From Euglena gracilis (Eukaryota > Euglenida > Euglenophyceae > Euglenales), in the NCBI GenBank assembly GCA_039621445.1, contig CP154955.1, forward strand, positions 26,095,069 to 26,159,068: 64,000 bases of DNA, written 5' to 3'. This document shows, piece after piece, positions 19,890-31,399 of the stretch. Made by a program: the position numbers and the translations under genes. Under the pieces are notes generated by a model that worked only from the letters and a program-made list of their open reading frames with translations, was not told the origin of the DNA and did no database searches. The first letter of the stretch is position 1. Each line of letters opens with the position of its first letter.

Positions 19890-21950
19890 CACCAATTTGG
19901 GCCATTTTTGGGCACTTTTGATGACATTTTTCTTGATGACAGAACCGGCGTTAGGCTTTCAGCAGATAGCCTTAGATTTTTGCCATGCTGCATGATTCTA
20001 TTTCAGAATTTCCCCAAAATTGGCCAAAAGGAAATTGTTGATCAAAAAACCCTCCCCGGTTTGGACCCCTTCGCGCGTGAATAACTTGCGCCTGGCGGGG
20101 AGTTAGGGGTCATATGGCGGTGATTCGGAAACTAGAAATCCAGTCGCTCGCGACTGGAAAAAAAATTCTGGGAATGGGGCCGGGGTCATGGTGATAATCC
20201 GCGGTTTTCACGGTCTACCCAGAGGGGGGGGGCGGGGGGGGGAGGGGGGGGGGGTTGGACCCCCCTTTTCCCCAGGGGTAAGCTTCGCTCTTACTCTAAA
20301 GAGATAAGAGCTCAGCGACCCCCAAATATAAGCAACTGGTGCTTACATTTGGGTTGGTTACATACAGGGCTGTACGGTAATCCCTGAAACCCCATGGGTG
20401 GTGGGTGGGGGGGGTCGACTCCTCCCCCCACCAGACCTTCTCCCCAGCCTTGGGTATGTGGTAAGGCTGACTAGATACATGGCAAAGGCGGGGGAAAGGT
20501 CAAAAGATCAGGTCAAAGGCAAGGGGAAAGATCAGGGAATACCATAAAAGCCAACCCTACTTTTAACCTCCCCTCATCCAAAAAACCCCACCGAACAGAG
20601 AGGGAACATGGTGAAGGAGCGTGAGACGAAATGTGCAAAAAAGTGATGTGGTGTGCCGCAATGATGGATATCACAATGGAAATCATGAGTCAAAATGTTT
20701 TAACATTACTCAAAATACATTTGAACAACCTCATCCAGTGCAAAGACACCTGTTTAGTAATCTCTGAGGGGGATTTTCCAGTATCCCCCAAAAATGACCA
20801 GCGGTGGTACATTTTTGGGCAAATGGATGGTGGTTTGTGAATAACATAGTGGGATGTCAATACAGACTTTCGGGTGGTCAAAGATACCTGTGGGTGGGAC
20901 GGGAAAAGGGAAAACATACGCTTGGTACACTTTGAAAGTTTCAAGTTCCATTATTTTGGTGCATTTTGGGCCGGTTTGATGGTTTAAATTTGACCGACAG
21001 TTCCTTGCCCCACACCCCTGCCATATCCCACACGAGCCAAGCCCCATGCCCTAAAACGGGCCGCCTCGCCACGGCCCCTGCCCCCGACGGGGGAGGGGGA
21101 GGAGTTTGTGCTGGTGGAGGACGACACGGGCGAGGACGTCATCGCACTGGACTGAGCCCCTACCCCGCCGAGGCTGTTCACCCCCCCCCCCCGATTCCAC
21201 TTCAGTGGGGGGACTTCCTACCCCTCCGACCACAAAAGCTGCTCAAATATGATTATCACATGTCCACAAAAAGTGCCCAAAACGTCTGGGGGGGTCCCCC
21301 AGACGTCAGCTTCACACCCGAACCGGCGTCCCAGACGCTGGTTCGGGCGTGAAGCCGGAGCCCCCAGACACAGTTTCAAAGGCAATTGTCTGAGGCACGG
21401 GATTTTAGGGAAGGGGGGAGGGGCGCGGGGAAACCCCTGCAAAGGCTCTTTTTGTCATTTTTTGGAACACAAGGCATTTAAACCCCCCCATTTAAACCGA
21501 CCCCCCTTCTCATTGATATTAATCATTCAAAGAGCATGGATGCTCTTTCTGTTGGTGGCTTCCATTATGTTGTGCATGTTTGTCATCCAACTTGCCATGG
21601 GTCGGTTTATTTCTTTTATTGGTTGAAACCGTGTATTGGGGCTCTGGCTTCACGCCCGAACCGGCGTCCTGGGGACCGAAAATGAAAAGTGCCAAAAAGT
21701 GTCCAAAATGGTTTGTAGACATGAGGCAATCATATCTGAGCACTTTTTGGGGGGTTTTTGGCCAGAAATTGGGGTATTTTGTGCAACAATTTCCATTTGG
21801 CCAAATCTGGGGTTTTCTGAAATAGAATACCATGCAGCAGGGCTGAAATCTAAGGCCATCTAAAACCCTTGAGAAGGGTTATCGATCAAGGGGCAACATG
21901 GCAGGTGAACAGTGGATTTTGGAATTTGCGAAAAGGGTCCAAAAATCGTA
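19890..21950. other. No gene seen; scattered repeat fragments
   Basis: Contains a G-tract block (20220-20270), the hairpin-forming motif AAGCTTCGCTCTTA...TAAGAGCTCAGCG (about 20281-20320, repeated at 34607-34650), and GGTTCGGGCGTGAAGCC fragments (21335-21355, 21648-21665) that recur at 22565 and 25760. Open frames are short and without recognisable domains. Confidence 0.5.
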
Positions 21951-21954
21951 ATTC

Positions 21955-22425
21955 TGAAAAAACCCAAGGGGTCCAGCTAAAATTTCCTAACCATAATTCT
22001 GAAAAACCCAGGGGAGGGTCCAACCAATTTTGAAAACACCCAGGGGGGCCAAAATTTCCCAACTGTAATTAACATTTCCCAACAATTTTGAAAAATTCCC
22101 GGGGGGGGGGGTCCAGCCAAAATTTCCCAATCGTACTTCTGAAAAACCCTAGGGGGGGCTCCAGCCAATTTTTTTTTCAACCGTGTTTGTGAAGAAACCC
22201 AGCCAAAATTTCTGAACCGGAATTCTAAAAAAGGGGGGATCAAATCCCAACCATAATTCTGGAAAAAAAAACCAACGGGGTCCAACCGAAAATTCGGCAT
22301 TGCAAATCTGAAAAAATCTGGGGGGGGTCCAGCCAAAATTTCCCAACCGTGATTCTGAAAAAACCTAGGGGTGGTCCAACCAAAAAAAAAATTCCAAATC
22401 GTAATTCTGAAAAAAAACCTTTCGA
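21955..22425. repeat. Degenerate tandem repeat, about 45-bp unit
   Basis: The unit reads roughly CCAGCCAAAATTTCCCAACC then GTAATTCTGAAAAA and ACCCAGGGGGGT, repeated about ten times with divergence. Further clusters of the same unit lie at 27290-27341 plus 28031-28375 (one array split by a transposon) and 30450-30665. Confidence 0.8.
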
Positions 22426-22559
22426 TTGATGGGTAACCTGGCATCAGACGGATGAAAACTTCAATCGGCCGATCGACATGGCCATGAGCCCAAAGGATCC
22501 CAAAAAATGCCCAAAAATGTTCAGAAACTGGGTATTTAGGGCGAAATTGGCCTTTATTC

Positions 22560-22745
22560 CTTGAACGCCGGTTCGGGCGTGAAGCCAGAGCCCCTAATCC
22601 ATGGTTTCAACAACTGTGTCCACAAAGCCGGCAGTCAAAAAAAACAAAAAAAACAAAAAACGGTTTTTTTTGGTTTTTTTTGTGTTTTTTTTAAAAAAAA
22701 CAAAAAAAAACGCCAGCGGGGGTATGGTGGAAAAAAAATTTTTTC
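22560..22745. repeat. A/T homopolymer hairpin block
   Basis: Alternating A8-A9 and T8 runs (22637-22712) fold into long A/T stems. A related block lies at 25655-25735. Both stand beside CGCCAGC and the GGTTCGGGCGTGAAGCC repeat. Confidence 0.55.
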
Positions 22746-22879
22746 ATTTTTTTTGGGCAGTTCCCAACATGATCTTGGAATTGTTGCATTTTTTTCTGTC
22801 ACTTTTATAGCTATTTTCTCAACCAACCTCTTTTGCCCATGCTTCAAAGGTCAATACAAAACCGAGGAAAGGGGGGCGC

Positions 22880-25570
22880 AAGGCGGTAGACTGGGGGGGG
22901 GGGGAGTGGGTAGTCGGCCGACTAGTCGGCCGACTACCCAATTGGTCCACCGACTAGGCCTAGTCGGTAGCTAGTCGGCGAGACAGGGGGGGGGGTAGTG
23001 GGTAGTCGGCCAACTAGTCGGCCGACTACCCACTCTAATGTACTAACGGGTCAAAACCGCCGACTTTTAAGCCCCCCCCCCCATGAACAAAATCCAATGC
23101 AAACTAGTCGGTGGCTAGTCGGCGGTCATAAAAATGGTCTGTGGCGGGCCCAAATCACCCGGAAATGGTCCGGATGGGTCCAAATAAATGTCTTACGCCT
23201 AAATAAACACCCCCAAATGGAAATATTTGGTCAGTGGGGGGTCGGTGGGCCCTAGATGGGGTCCGGAGGGGTAAAAAAACAATGATGAAACAGGGATTAC
23301 ATTAAAATCCTTTAGAAATGCAATCTGCAATCTGCATTCTGCATCACGAGAGGCAGAAAACTCCCCCCTCCACGGCGCAAGGCGGTAGACTGGGGGGGGG
23401 GGGTAGTGGGTAGTCGGCCGACTAGTCGGCCGACTACCCAATTGGTCCACCGACTAGTCCTAGTCGGTAGCTAGTCGGCGAGACAGGGGGGGGGGGGGTA
23501 GTGGGTAGTCGGCCAACTAGTCGGCCGACTACCCACTCTAATGTACTAACGGGTCAAAACCGCCGACTTTTAAGCCCCCCCCCCATGAACAAAATCCAAT
23601 GGAAACTAGTCGGTGGCTAGTCGGCGGTCATAAAAATGGCCTGTGGCGGGCCCAAATCACCCGGAAATGGTCCGGGTGGGTCCAAATAAGTGTCTTACGC
23701 CTAAATAAACACCCCCAGATGGAAATCTTTGGTCAGTGGGGGGTGGGTGTGCCCTTGATGGGGGTCCGGAGGGGTAAAAAACCAATGATGAAATAGGGAT
23801 TACATTAAAATCCTTTAGAAATGCAATCTGCAATCTGCGTTTTGCATCACGAGAGGCAGAAAACTCCCCCCTCCACCCCAATCCGAGACTCAACTAACAA
23901 AATCCCTTCTGTGTTGGCAACATACTCGGGGGCTAAGTCGTTTTTGTGGCTCACTTTGGCATAGGCGGGGGGGGCTCCGCCCCCCCCGCACCCCCCCCCT
24001 CAAATAACAAAATCCCTTCTGTGTTTGCAACATACTCGGGGGCTAAGTCGTTTTGTGGCTCACTTTGGCATAGGCGGGGGGGGCTCCGCCCCCCCCGCAC
24101 CCCCCCCCTCAAATAACAAAATCCCTTCTCTGTTGGCAACATACTCGGGGGCTAAGTCGTTTTTGTGGCTCACTTTGGCATAGGCGGGGGGGGCTCCGCC
24201 CCCCCCGCACCCCCCCCCCTCAAATAACAAAATCCCTTCTCTGTTGGCAACATACTCAGGGGCTAAGTCGTTTTTGTGGCTCACTTTGGCATAGGCGGGG
24301 GGGGCTCCGCCCCCCCCGCACCCCCCCCCTCAAATAACAAAATCCCTTCTGTGTTTGCAACATACTCGGGGGCTAAGTCGTTTTTGTGGCTCACTTTGGC
24401 ATAGGCGGGGGGGGCTCCGCCCCCCCCGCACCCCCCCCCCTCAAATAACAAAATCCCTTCTATGTTGGCAATAGACTTGGAGGGATAAGACCCTTTTTTT
24501 GTGCAAATTTTGACTTATATTGAAAATTCATGGGGAGAGGTGTACTTTTGTCAAAAGTGGCCCAAAATGGACATTTTCCCCCAATTTTTTTGCATATTCA
24601 CCCCCGATTGGGGGGTTCTGGAGCCATTTGGGTGGGTTTTGACCGGCGTTGAGGTGAATTAGACAAATTTTTTTTCCCAGGGGGGGGGCTTAAAAGTCGG
24701 CGGTTTTGACCCGTTAGTACATTAGAGTGGGTAGTCGGCCGACTAGTCGGCCGACTACCCACTACCCCCCCGCCGACTAGCTACCGACCAATTAGTCGGC
24801 CGACTAGTCGGTGGACCAATTGGGTAGTCGGCCGACTAGTCGGCCGACTACCCACTACCCCCCCCCCCCCAGTCTACCGTTTGGCACTCCCCTCCACCCA
24901 ATCCGAGCCTCAAATAACAAAATCCCTTCTGTGTTGGCAACATACTCGGGGGCTAAGTCGTTTTTGTGGCTCACTTTGGCATAGGCGGGGGGGGCTCCGC
25001 CCCCCCCGCACCCCCCCCCCCTCAAATAACAAAATCCCTTCTGTGTTGGCAACATACTCTGGAGCTAAGTCGTTTTTGTGGCTCACTTTCGCATAGTCTG
25101 GGGGGGCTCCGCTCCCCCCGCACCTCCCCCTCAAATAACAAAATCCCTTCTATGTTGGCAATAGACTTGGAGGGATAAGACCCTTTTTTTGTGCAAATTT
25201 TGACTTATATTGAAAATTCAATGGGGAGAGGTGCACTTTTGTCAAAAGTGGCCCAAAATGGACATTTTCCCCAATTTTTTTGCATATTCACCCCCGATTG
25301 GGGGGTTCTGGAGCCATTTGGGTGGGTTTTGACTGGTGTTGAGGTGATTTAGACAAAATTTTTTTCCCAGGGGGGGGGCTTAAAAGTCGGCGGTTTTGAC
25401 CCGTTAGTACATTAGAGTGGGTAGTCGGCCGACTAGTCGGCCGACTACCCAATTGGTCCGCCGACTAGTCGGCCGACCAATTAGTCGGCCGACTACCCAA
25501 TTGGTCGGCCGACTAGTCGGCCGACTAGTCGGCCGACTACCCACTACCCCCCCCCCCCCAGTCTACCGTT
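22880..25570. repeat. Palindromic GTCGGCCGACTAGTC satellite blocks, direct and inverted
   Basis: Four blocks contain GTAGTCGGCCGACTAGTCGG and its self-complement. Two direct copies of a roughly 500-bp unit span 22880-23380 and 23380-23890. Two inverted copies span about 24530-24890 and 25230-25570. Each unit also carries AGTACATTAGAGTGGGTAGT (or its complement), a G-tract and a single-copy-like tail. The words are perfect palindromes, so the arrays can extrude cruciforms. Confidence 0.85.
23896..24470. repeat. 110-bp tandem satellite with GC hairpin (five units)
   Basis: Unit: AACAAAATCCCTTCTGTG, TTGGCAACATACTCGGGGGC, TAAGTCGTTTTTGTGGCTCA, CTTTGGCATAGGC, then GGGGGGGCTCCGCCCCCCC and a C-tract. 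Units start near 23896, 24006, 24115, 24227 and 24338. Two more units lie at 24915-25140 within an otherwise duplicated block. Some unit lengths are multiples of three, so one minus frame stays open as a 37-residue repeat; I regard that as non-coding. Confidence 0.85.
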
Positions 25571-25599
25571 TGGCACTGGAAAGGGGGGGTTGCATGTGT

Positions 25600-26140
25600 G
25601 TGGTGTTTTTTTTGAGTTTTTCCGTTGCCGGCGACTTGGCGCTTGATTCGGCCGGTTTTTTAAAAAAACCGGTTTTTTTTGCCGTTTTTTTTAAAAAAAA
25701 ACACGTTTTTTTTTTATTAAAAAAAACAAAAAAAACGCCAGCTCTGTGTGTCCAGAACGCCGGTTCGGGCGTGAAGCCGTGTTCCAGAACGCCGGTTCGG
25801 GCTGCCAACCAAATTGGGCATTTGCCAATTGAAATTGCCTTGCTCAACCCGCAAGTGTCACGCCGTCGGCCAGCCGTGTGCTTCCCCTAAAAACCGACCC
25901 CCTATCTAAACCGACCCCCCTCCAGGATTTCCGCCAACCCAAAAGTCCTAAACCGACGGGTCGGTTTAAATGGGGGGGGTTACCTTCTTGCCGCCGGGTT
26001 TTGGACAAAGCCAGTGTTCCCCACCCCTTTCTCACAGACAAAAGTGGGGGGGAATTATCGACCGGGAATATAATCAGAAAGTTATAATGGTGATTTTCTT
26101 TGATTCTCCACCTTCCGAGACATTTTGAAAAAATTAATTA
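25600..26140. repeat. A/T hairpin block and TAAACCGACC palindrome
   Basis: The A/T hairpin at 25655-25735 is followed by two GAACGCCGGTTCGGGC copies. At 25890-25980 the word TAAACCGACCCCC occurs twice, ending in inverted GGGTCGGTTTAAATGGGG before TTA, the same grammar as the TA-flanked elements. Confidence 0.55.
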
Positions 26141-27250
26141 TTTAAACCGGCGTTTGAGACGCCGGGTTCAGGACAGAACCGGCGTCCCCCCCCCACGGGT
26201 TTTACGGATGCCGGTTCTGTCCTAAAACCCGGCGTTAGGAACGCCGGTTTTGTCCAAAACCCGGCGTCAGGTTTTCATTCCTAAAAATGTCACCAAAAGT
26301 GCCCAAAAGTGGCCCTGAGGTGCTGAGGTGCTGGTATGACTGTTTCAACCATCTAGGACAATGAAATGGGGACCACTGGGGTGGATATCCAAATTTGGTG
26401 AAAATTGGCCCAGATTTGGAAATAGAGTACCGTGCAGCGTGGAAAGATCTGATGACCACCGCTGGTCGTCTGTTGAAAAGAGCTTTCGATCGAGGGGTAA
26501 CTTGGTACCCTAACGTTGCACGCAGCTCGAGATACGCTCGCGATCGTCGGATCGGCCGGAATCTGAGTCGAAATTTGTGGTGATTTTCAGTGATTTTTGG
26601 TTTAAGATGCTTAATAAACCTTACAGAAACGTTTTTTCTCTTCGAATCAACCACCTGAGGGGTTCCGGGGGGCACCAGAGTTGTGAAATTAGGATTTCCC
26701 AGTGACAAAAAGTAAGAGATCCAGGCGGTGTGGCTGAATTTGGTGGTGATCGCCAGTCGTCTGATGAAAAGAGCTTTCGATTGAGGGGTGACTTTGTACC
26801 AGGACGATCAACACAGCTAGAAATACCCTCGCGATCGCCGGAATTTGGTGAAATGCAAAGTGGCGTGACATTGCAGATAAGTGGTCGGAGATTGGTCCTG
26901 GGAGTGTCCTTTGACCGAAGGGTGGGGACGCCGGTTCTGTCCTGAACCCGGCGTCTCTAAAACGCCGGTTTAAACAAGGGGTGGCGGACGCCGGTTCTGT
27001 CCAAAACCCGGCGTTCCTTCGGACGGAACCGGCGTCCGGAACGCCGGGTTTTGGACAGAACCGGCGTCCGCCACCCCTTTTTTGTAGTAGAGGCCAATAT
27101 GGCTTCTACTACAAAAAAGGGGGAACCCGGCGTCCGGGGACGCCGGGTTCAGGACAGAACCGGCGTCCGCCCCCCCTTGTTTAAAGTGGCGTTTTAGAGA
27201 CGCTGGGTTCAGGACAGAACCGGCGTTCACCCCCTTCGGGCCAGGGAGCA
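26140..27250. repeat. ACGCCGGTTCTGTCC inverted-repeat family
   Basis: At least ten direct and inverted copies of ACGCCGGTTCTGTCC plus AACCCGGCGT occur at 26145-26275 and 26925-27225, in closely spaced inverted pairs. Other copies are at 15785-15880 and 31015-31145. Between the clusters (26330-26870) are two inverted fragments of the dispersed family described at 16640-17000. Confidence 0.8.
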
Positions 27251-27341
27251 CTTAGAAATACGTGCACTTGCGTTCCCCTTTAGGCCCAGGGGGGAACAGC
27301 CAAAATTTCCCAAAGTTGATTCTGAAAAAAAAACCCACGGG

Positions 27342-28030
27342 CAAGGTTGACGGCTTGTTTTTTTTTGAAACAAAAAAAAACATGTTTTTTTTAAAAAAAC
27401 AAAACAAAAACGTCATGGAGGGTTTGGGGGATAATTTTTTTGCAATGTCTTTTTTGGAAAAAAGTTCATTTTTTTATCTTTGCAGCATTCATTTTTTTGT
27501 CGTTTTTTTGGGTTGAAAGCATGATTTTTTGCACCAGAAAACACAGATTTGGAAATACTTTCACACGTAAAAAAAACTTTAGAGGGGGTATTCCCCCCAT
27601 GACCCCCCCCCCCGACCCGACCTAAGACCTTTTTCGGCCAATTTTTTTCTGAAAAATCACTTGGCCGGTGATGCCTAATTTGACAAAATATTCAGGTAGA
27701 TTCATAATTTTGAGGCATAAATTTTGCAAAATTTGGAATGGTGATGCCTAAATTTGGGGTCAAAATACTAATTTTAAGTTGGGGGATTCCTAATTTGGAG
27801 CCTAAAAAGGATTTTTCCCCAAAAATTCGTTTTCGGTGATTCCTAATTTAGCCACCGAAAATGTGGTGTTCCCCCATGACCCCCCCCCCCCCCGTGACCC
27901 GAACCACCCCCAAAAAATTTTCCTCAAAAAATGGCGTTTTCGCAAGGAAAAAGGTCAATTTTTGCTTTTTCAAAAAAACATGTTTTTTTGCGTTTTTTAA
28001 AAAAAACAACAAAAAAGAACGTCAACCCTG
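27342..28030. mobile_element. Non-autonomous hAT-like element, 689 bp, with 8-bp target duplication
   Basis: Flanked by CCCACGGG on both sides (27334-27341, 28031-28038). Ends are CAAGGTTGACGGCTTG and inverted CAGGGTTGACG, each next to a T/A hairpin. It is a clear relative of the element at 14587-15201. It interrupts the 45-bp tandem array, so it is younger than that array. Confidence 0.88.
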
Positions 28031-28039
28031 CCCACGGGG

Positions 28040-28380
28040 TTCAAACATAAAATCTCCCCACCCAAACTCTGAAAAAACCATGGGGGTTCCAGCCCTATTC
28101 CCCGACCGCATTTCTGGAAAAAAGCCCAGGGGGGTCCAGCCAAAATTTCCCAACCGTGATACAATGAAAAAACCCAGGGGGGTCCAGCCAAAATTTCCCA
28201 ACCGTATGTATGAAAAACCCAGGGTTCGGCCAGCATTTATCAACCGTTGATTCTGAAAAAAGGCTCCGGGGGTCCAGCCAACATTTAACAACCGTATTTC
28301 TAAAAAAAACCCAGGGGGGGTCCAGCCAAAATTTCCCAACTGTAATTCTGAAAAAACCCAGGGGTGGGCAGTCAACATTT
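28040..28380. repeat. Continuation of the 45-bp tandem repeat
   Basis: About seven units with CAGCCAAAATTTCCCAACCG cores continue the array interrupted at 27341. Confidence 0.8.
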
Positions 28381-29860
28381 AGGGGGAGCACGCCGTCGGC
28401 CAGCCGTCGGCCAGCCGTGTGACTCACAGGAAAATGACCCGAGCCACAGCCTTGCTTGTAGTAGAAGCTTTAGCCGTCACGGAACCTTCAGGCTGGTTTT
28501 GGATCGACTCTGGGGTCCCCGTTTGGGCGCTTTTTCAAGGTTGATATTTTTGGCCCCAATGATTGTACTTTTGCCGAGGTATTATTACAAATTCTACTTT
28601 TTTTTGGTCTCTCCAGTTGGGTGGGACCCAGATGGGGCTGAGTGTTGCTTGCCTGCAAAAATTGCGTAGAAGGGGGTCCACAATGGAATGAGGGGATAGG
28701 GATTGCAACCTTGAGGGTGTGGGAGGGTGGTGTTGGCCAAAATAGTGGTCGTCAGCACTGGCGAGGGGGGGGGATTTGGTGGAGTGGGGTTAAAGGATGT
28801 TGCCCACGCTCGTCAAACGGGGTTCTTTATTTTTATTGGAATCGCATTAGGGAAATGGAAAACGAAAGAGGGGGGAATGTCTAAAAAAGGGCATTGGCCC
28901 TTGCTTTTTTTTGACCGTACCCCCAAACACCATTAAGCCACAACAAGGCCACCCAAATTTTGAATGGAGGCTACATTAGGGCGGGCCATCCTAAGTTGAA
29001 TGCACGTCTGGGCCAGGTTAAAGGCATTTTTCTCAGTCCCCTTATTCGGCCCCTATTTTCCCCGACGGGCGGGTGTGAGCCCCACCCTTCGTAAGACGCC
29101 AACTCGCGAAAAAACCGGGCAAGCGAGGCAAGCTGCGCCCCCCCCCAAAGCCCGCATCAAAAATGGGATTGCATGGAAAAATCTCCATCCAATGGGACAC
29201 AGATTTGCAAAACCCCGTGGGGGGTCACCCATAAATCCCCGTCCTGGGCCACGGGCCAGCCACGAGTTTCCGGGTATGAATTTTTCCTGAAAAAATGCTC
29301 AAAATTTCTAGCTTGGGATGCACTTGTCTCCTCCCCCCCCTCCCACACACCCTGTTCGCAGCCACTCCCAAATCCCAAACTGCACTCAGCACCCCCCAGC
29401 CCTCTAAAAACAGCCCCCGCGAGGTTGTGAAAAAACCCCTGGGCGCGGGCCAGTCTGGAACCGGGAACCCATCGGGGTAGGCGTGGTCCCTTTCGGGGAA
29501 CCGCGCCGTAACGCCACGTGGCTCGGGGGGGGGTCATGTGCAATTTAGATACGAGGTATGCCCCCTGTCGGAAACCGCAGTGGGCCTTATAGGCCTTTTC
29601 GTTCAAGGTAATGTTCTCGTTGGTGGAGGCTGCATTTTTTGCCCATTTGATTAATTTTTGGCCAAAATTTTGTTTAATTTTGCCAAGTTTGGATATTTTG
29701 AAAATTATGATCATTTCGGCCCTCATTTTTTTGGTCATTCTCCAGTCATTGTGGGGGATTTTTGTCTACATATTACTCGAATGACTGAAAATTGCTCAAC
29801 GGGTATATTTGCCACTCATGCCACCCAAAATTGCGTATTTTACACCCGAAGGAGTTTACA
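28380..29860. other. No gene seen
   Basis: Mixed-composition DNA with short uninformative frames and a few C-tracts. I see no splice-consistent coding pattern and no clear terminal repeats. Confidence 0.4.
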
Positions 29861-29864
29861 CCAC

Positions 29865-30375
29865 ATTTACCCAGAATTAGGCATTTGCCAACCCAAATTG
29901 GATATTGCCTCCTGGATTGGGCATTTGTCTCTCAAAATAGGAACCTTTTCAAAAATTAGGAATTTGGCGCACACAAAATAGGGACCACCATTCAAATTTC
30001 GGTGTTTTACACCCTAAATTAGGCATTTGCCACTCAAAATTAGGAATTTGCACATGAAACTAGGAGTTTGCTCCTCGAAATCAGGAATTGCCCACTAAAT
30101 TAGGAATTTGCCTCTCAAAATTCGGAATTAGCACACCAAATTAGGCATTTGCCACTCAAAATTAGGCATTGGCACACCAAATTAGGGATTACCAATCAAA
30201 TTTCAGTACTTTTACACCAAACTTAGGCATTTGCCACTCAAAATTAGGATTATCCACATGAAATCGGGAATTTGATCCTCAAGATTAGGAATTGGCACAC
30301 TAAATTAGGAATTTGCCTCTCAAAGTTCTGAACTGGCACACCAAATTAGGCATTTGCTGTCCAAAGTTAGCTGAA
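29865..30375. repeat. Degenerate AAATTAGGCATTTGCC tandem repeat
   Basis: Roughly 25-30-base units such as CAAATTAGGCATTTGCCACT and CAAAATTAGGAATTTGC repeat some fifteen times with drift. The complement (GCCTAATTTG) resembles the centre of the hAT-like elements at 14587 and 27342, suggesting shared origin. Confidence 0.75.
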
Positions 30376-30449
30376 CAAAAGACCCGGCTTCTGTCACGCT
30401 GTCGGCCAGCCGTCGGCCAGCCGTGTGCTCCCCCTTAACCGTATCCGTG

Positions 30450-31390
30450 TGCTCCCCCTTAACCGTATTTTTGAAATGGCCCAGGGCGGGCCCAGCCAAA
30501 ATTTCCCTGCCGTATGTCTGAAAATTTGGATTTGGATTTGGATTTGGAACGGATGGCCTCCAACGCCCAAAGTGGGCAGTATGTCTGAAAAAACCCAGGG
30601 GGGTCCACCCAAAATTTCCCAACCGTACTTCTGGGGTCCAGTGGGGGCCAGCCAAAATTTCCGTAATGTGTTTCCTTACCGGCAATATGTTTTGCCCTGT
30701 AAAAAATTGCTGCGGCTGTGGCTCCTTGTATGCCTAGCAGTCCTCCCCCCACCTCAGAAACTGCACACGGAAAAAGGAAAAGAGGGGGACAGTCGAATTG
30801 TGGGGAGGCGGAGGGGGGGGTTCAAATGGGTAGAGGTGTGATGGATAGTGGGTAGACCCCGCAGTCGGGTTGTTTGAATGCCATGATATTTTGCACTCCC
30901 ACATCCATGATATTTGCACTCAGCAATTGTGCCTCTTATCCCCCTTCAGCCAAGGAGATTTTTGTTTCTGGGGTCACATTGGCACACTTTTTTGCACAAA
31001 ATACAGTCCCAAACCGGACGCCGGGTTTTGGACAGAACCGGCGTTCCTAACGCCGGGATTTAGGACAGAACCGGTGTCCGGAAAACCCGTGGGGGGGGGG
31101 ACGCCGGTTCTGTCCTGAACCCGGCGTCTCAAACGCCGGTTTAAATGATATGGTTTGGTCTGGGTCAAAAATGCTTCCAAAATTTCTCAGAAATGCAAAG
31201 GAATGTCCAGTGACCTCAAAACAAATCCCTAACACCCTATCCAATGGTATCTTTATTTCCACGTTACTCCGTGGCTGGCATTTCATGGATTTTTGCTCGG
31301 ACCAGCCAGGGGGGGTCTTATTTATGGGGGGTGGGCCATTTTATGGGGGGGTCTTATTTTTGGGGGGGGTTTAAACTTTTGACAAAAGTG
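30450..31390. repeat. Third 45-bp cluster, ACGCCGG repeats and a TAAGACC word block
   Basis: 30450-30665 holds units of the 45-bp tandem family. 31015-31145 holds four ACGCCGGTTCTGTCC-type inverted copies. 31300-31380 has the words GTCTTATTTATGGGG and GTCTTATTTTTGGGG between G-tracts, the complement of the words at 33945-34240. No gene is evident between. Confidence 0.65.
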
Positions 31391-31399
31391 GGAAAATAT

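Larger units (their letters stand above)
17507..19890. repeat. 2.4-kb inverted-repeat-bounded block holding several nested elements
   Basis: The outer arms contain AATCGCGGGTGACCAAATTG at 17531-17550 and its complement near 19850-19875, next to GTCGGGCCGACC palindromes. A second inverted pair lies inside: 17776-17832 (GGGGCAACCTGGCGTGCATA) against 19018-19050 plus 19228-19250. The right copy of that pair is split by the element at 19054-19227. The block therefore looks like an old inverted-repeat element or inversion with later insertions. Confidence 0.65.

Noticed and set aside
23950-25134. Repetitive protein of 37-residue units on the minus strand
   Set aside because: The open frame arises because some satellite units are multiples of three long; there is no start context, and the hairpin-forming GC core is in every unit.
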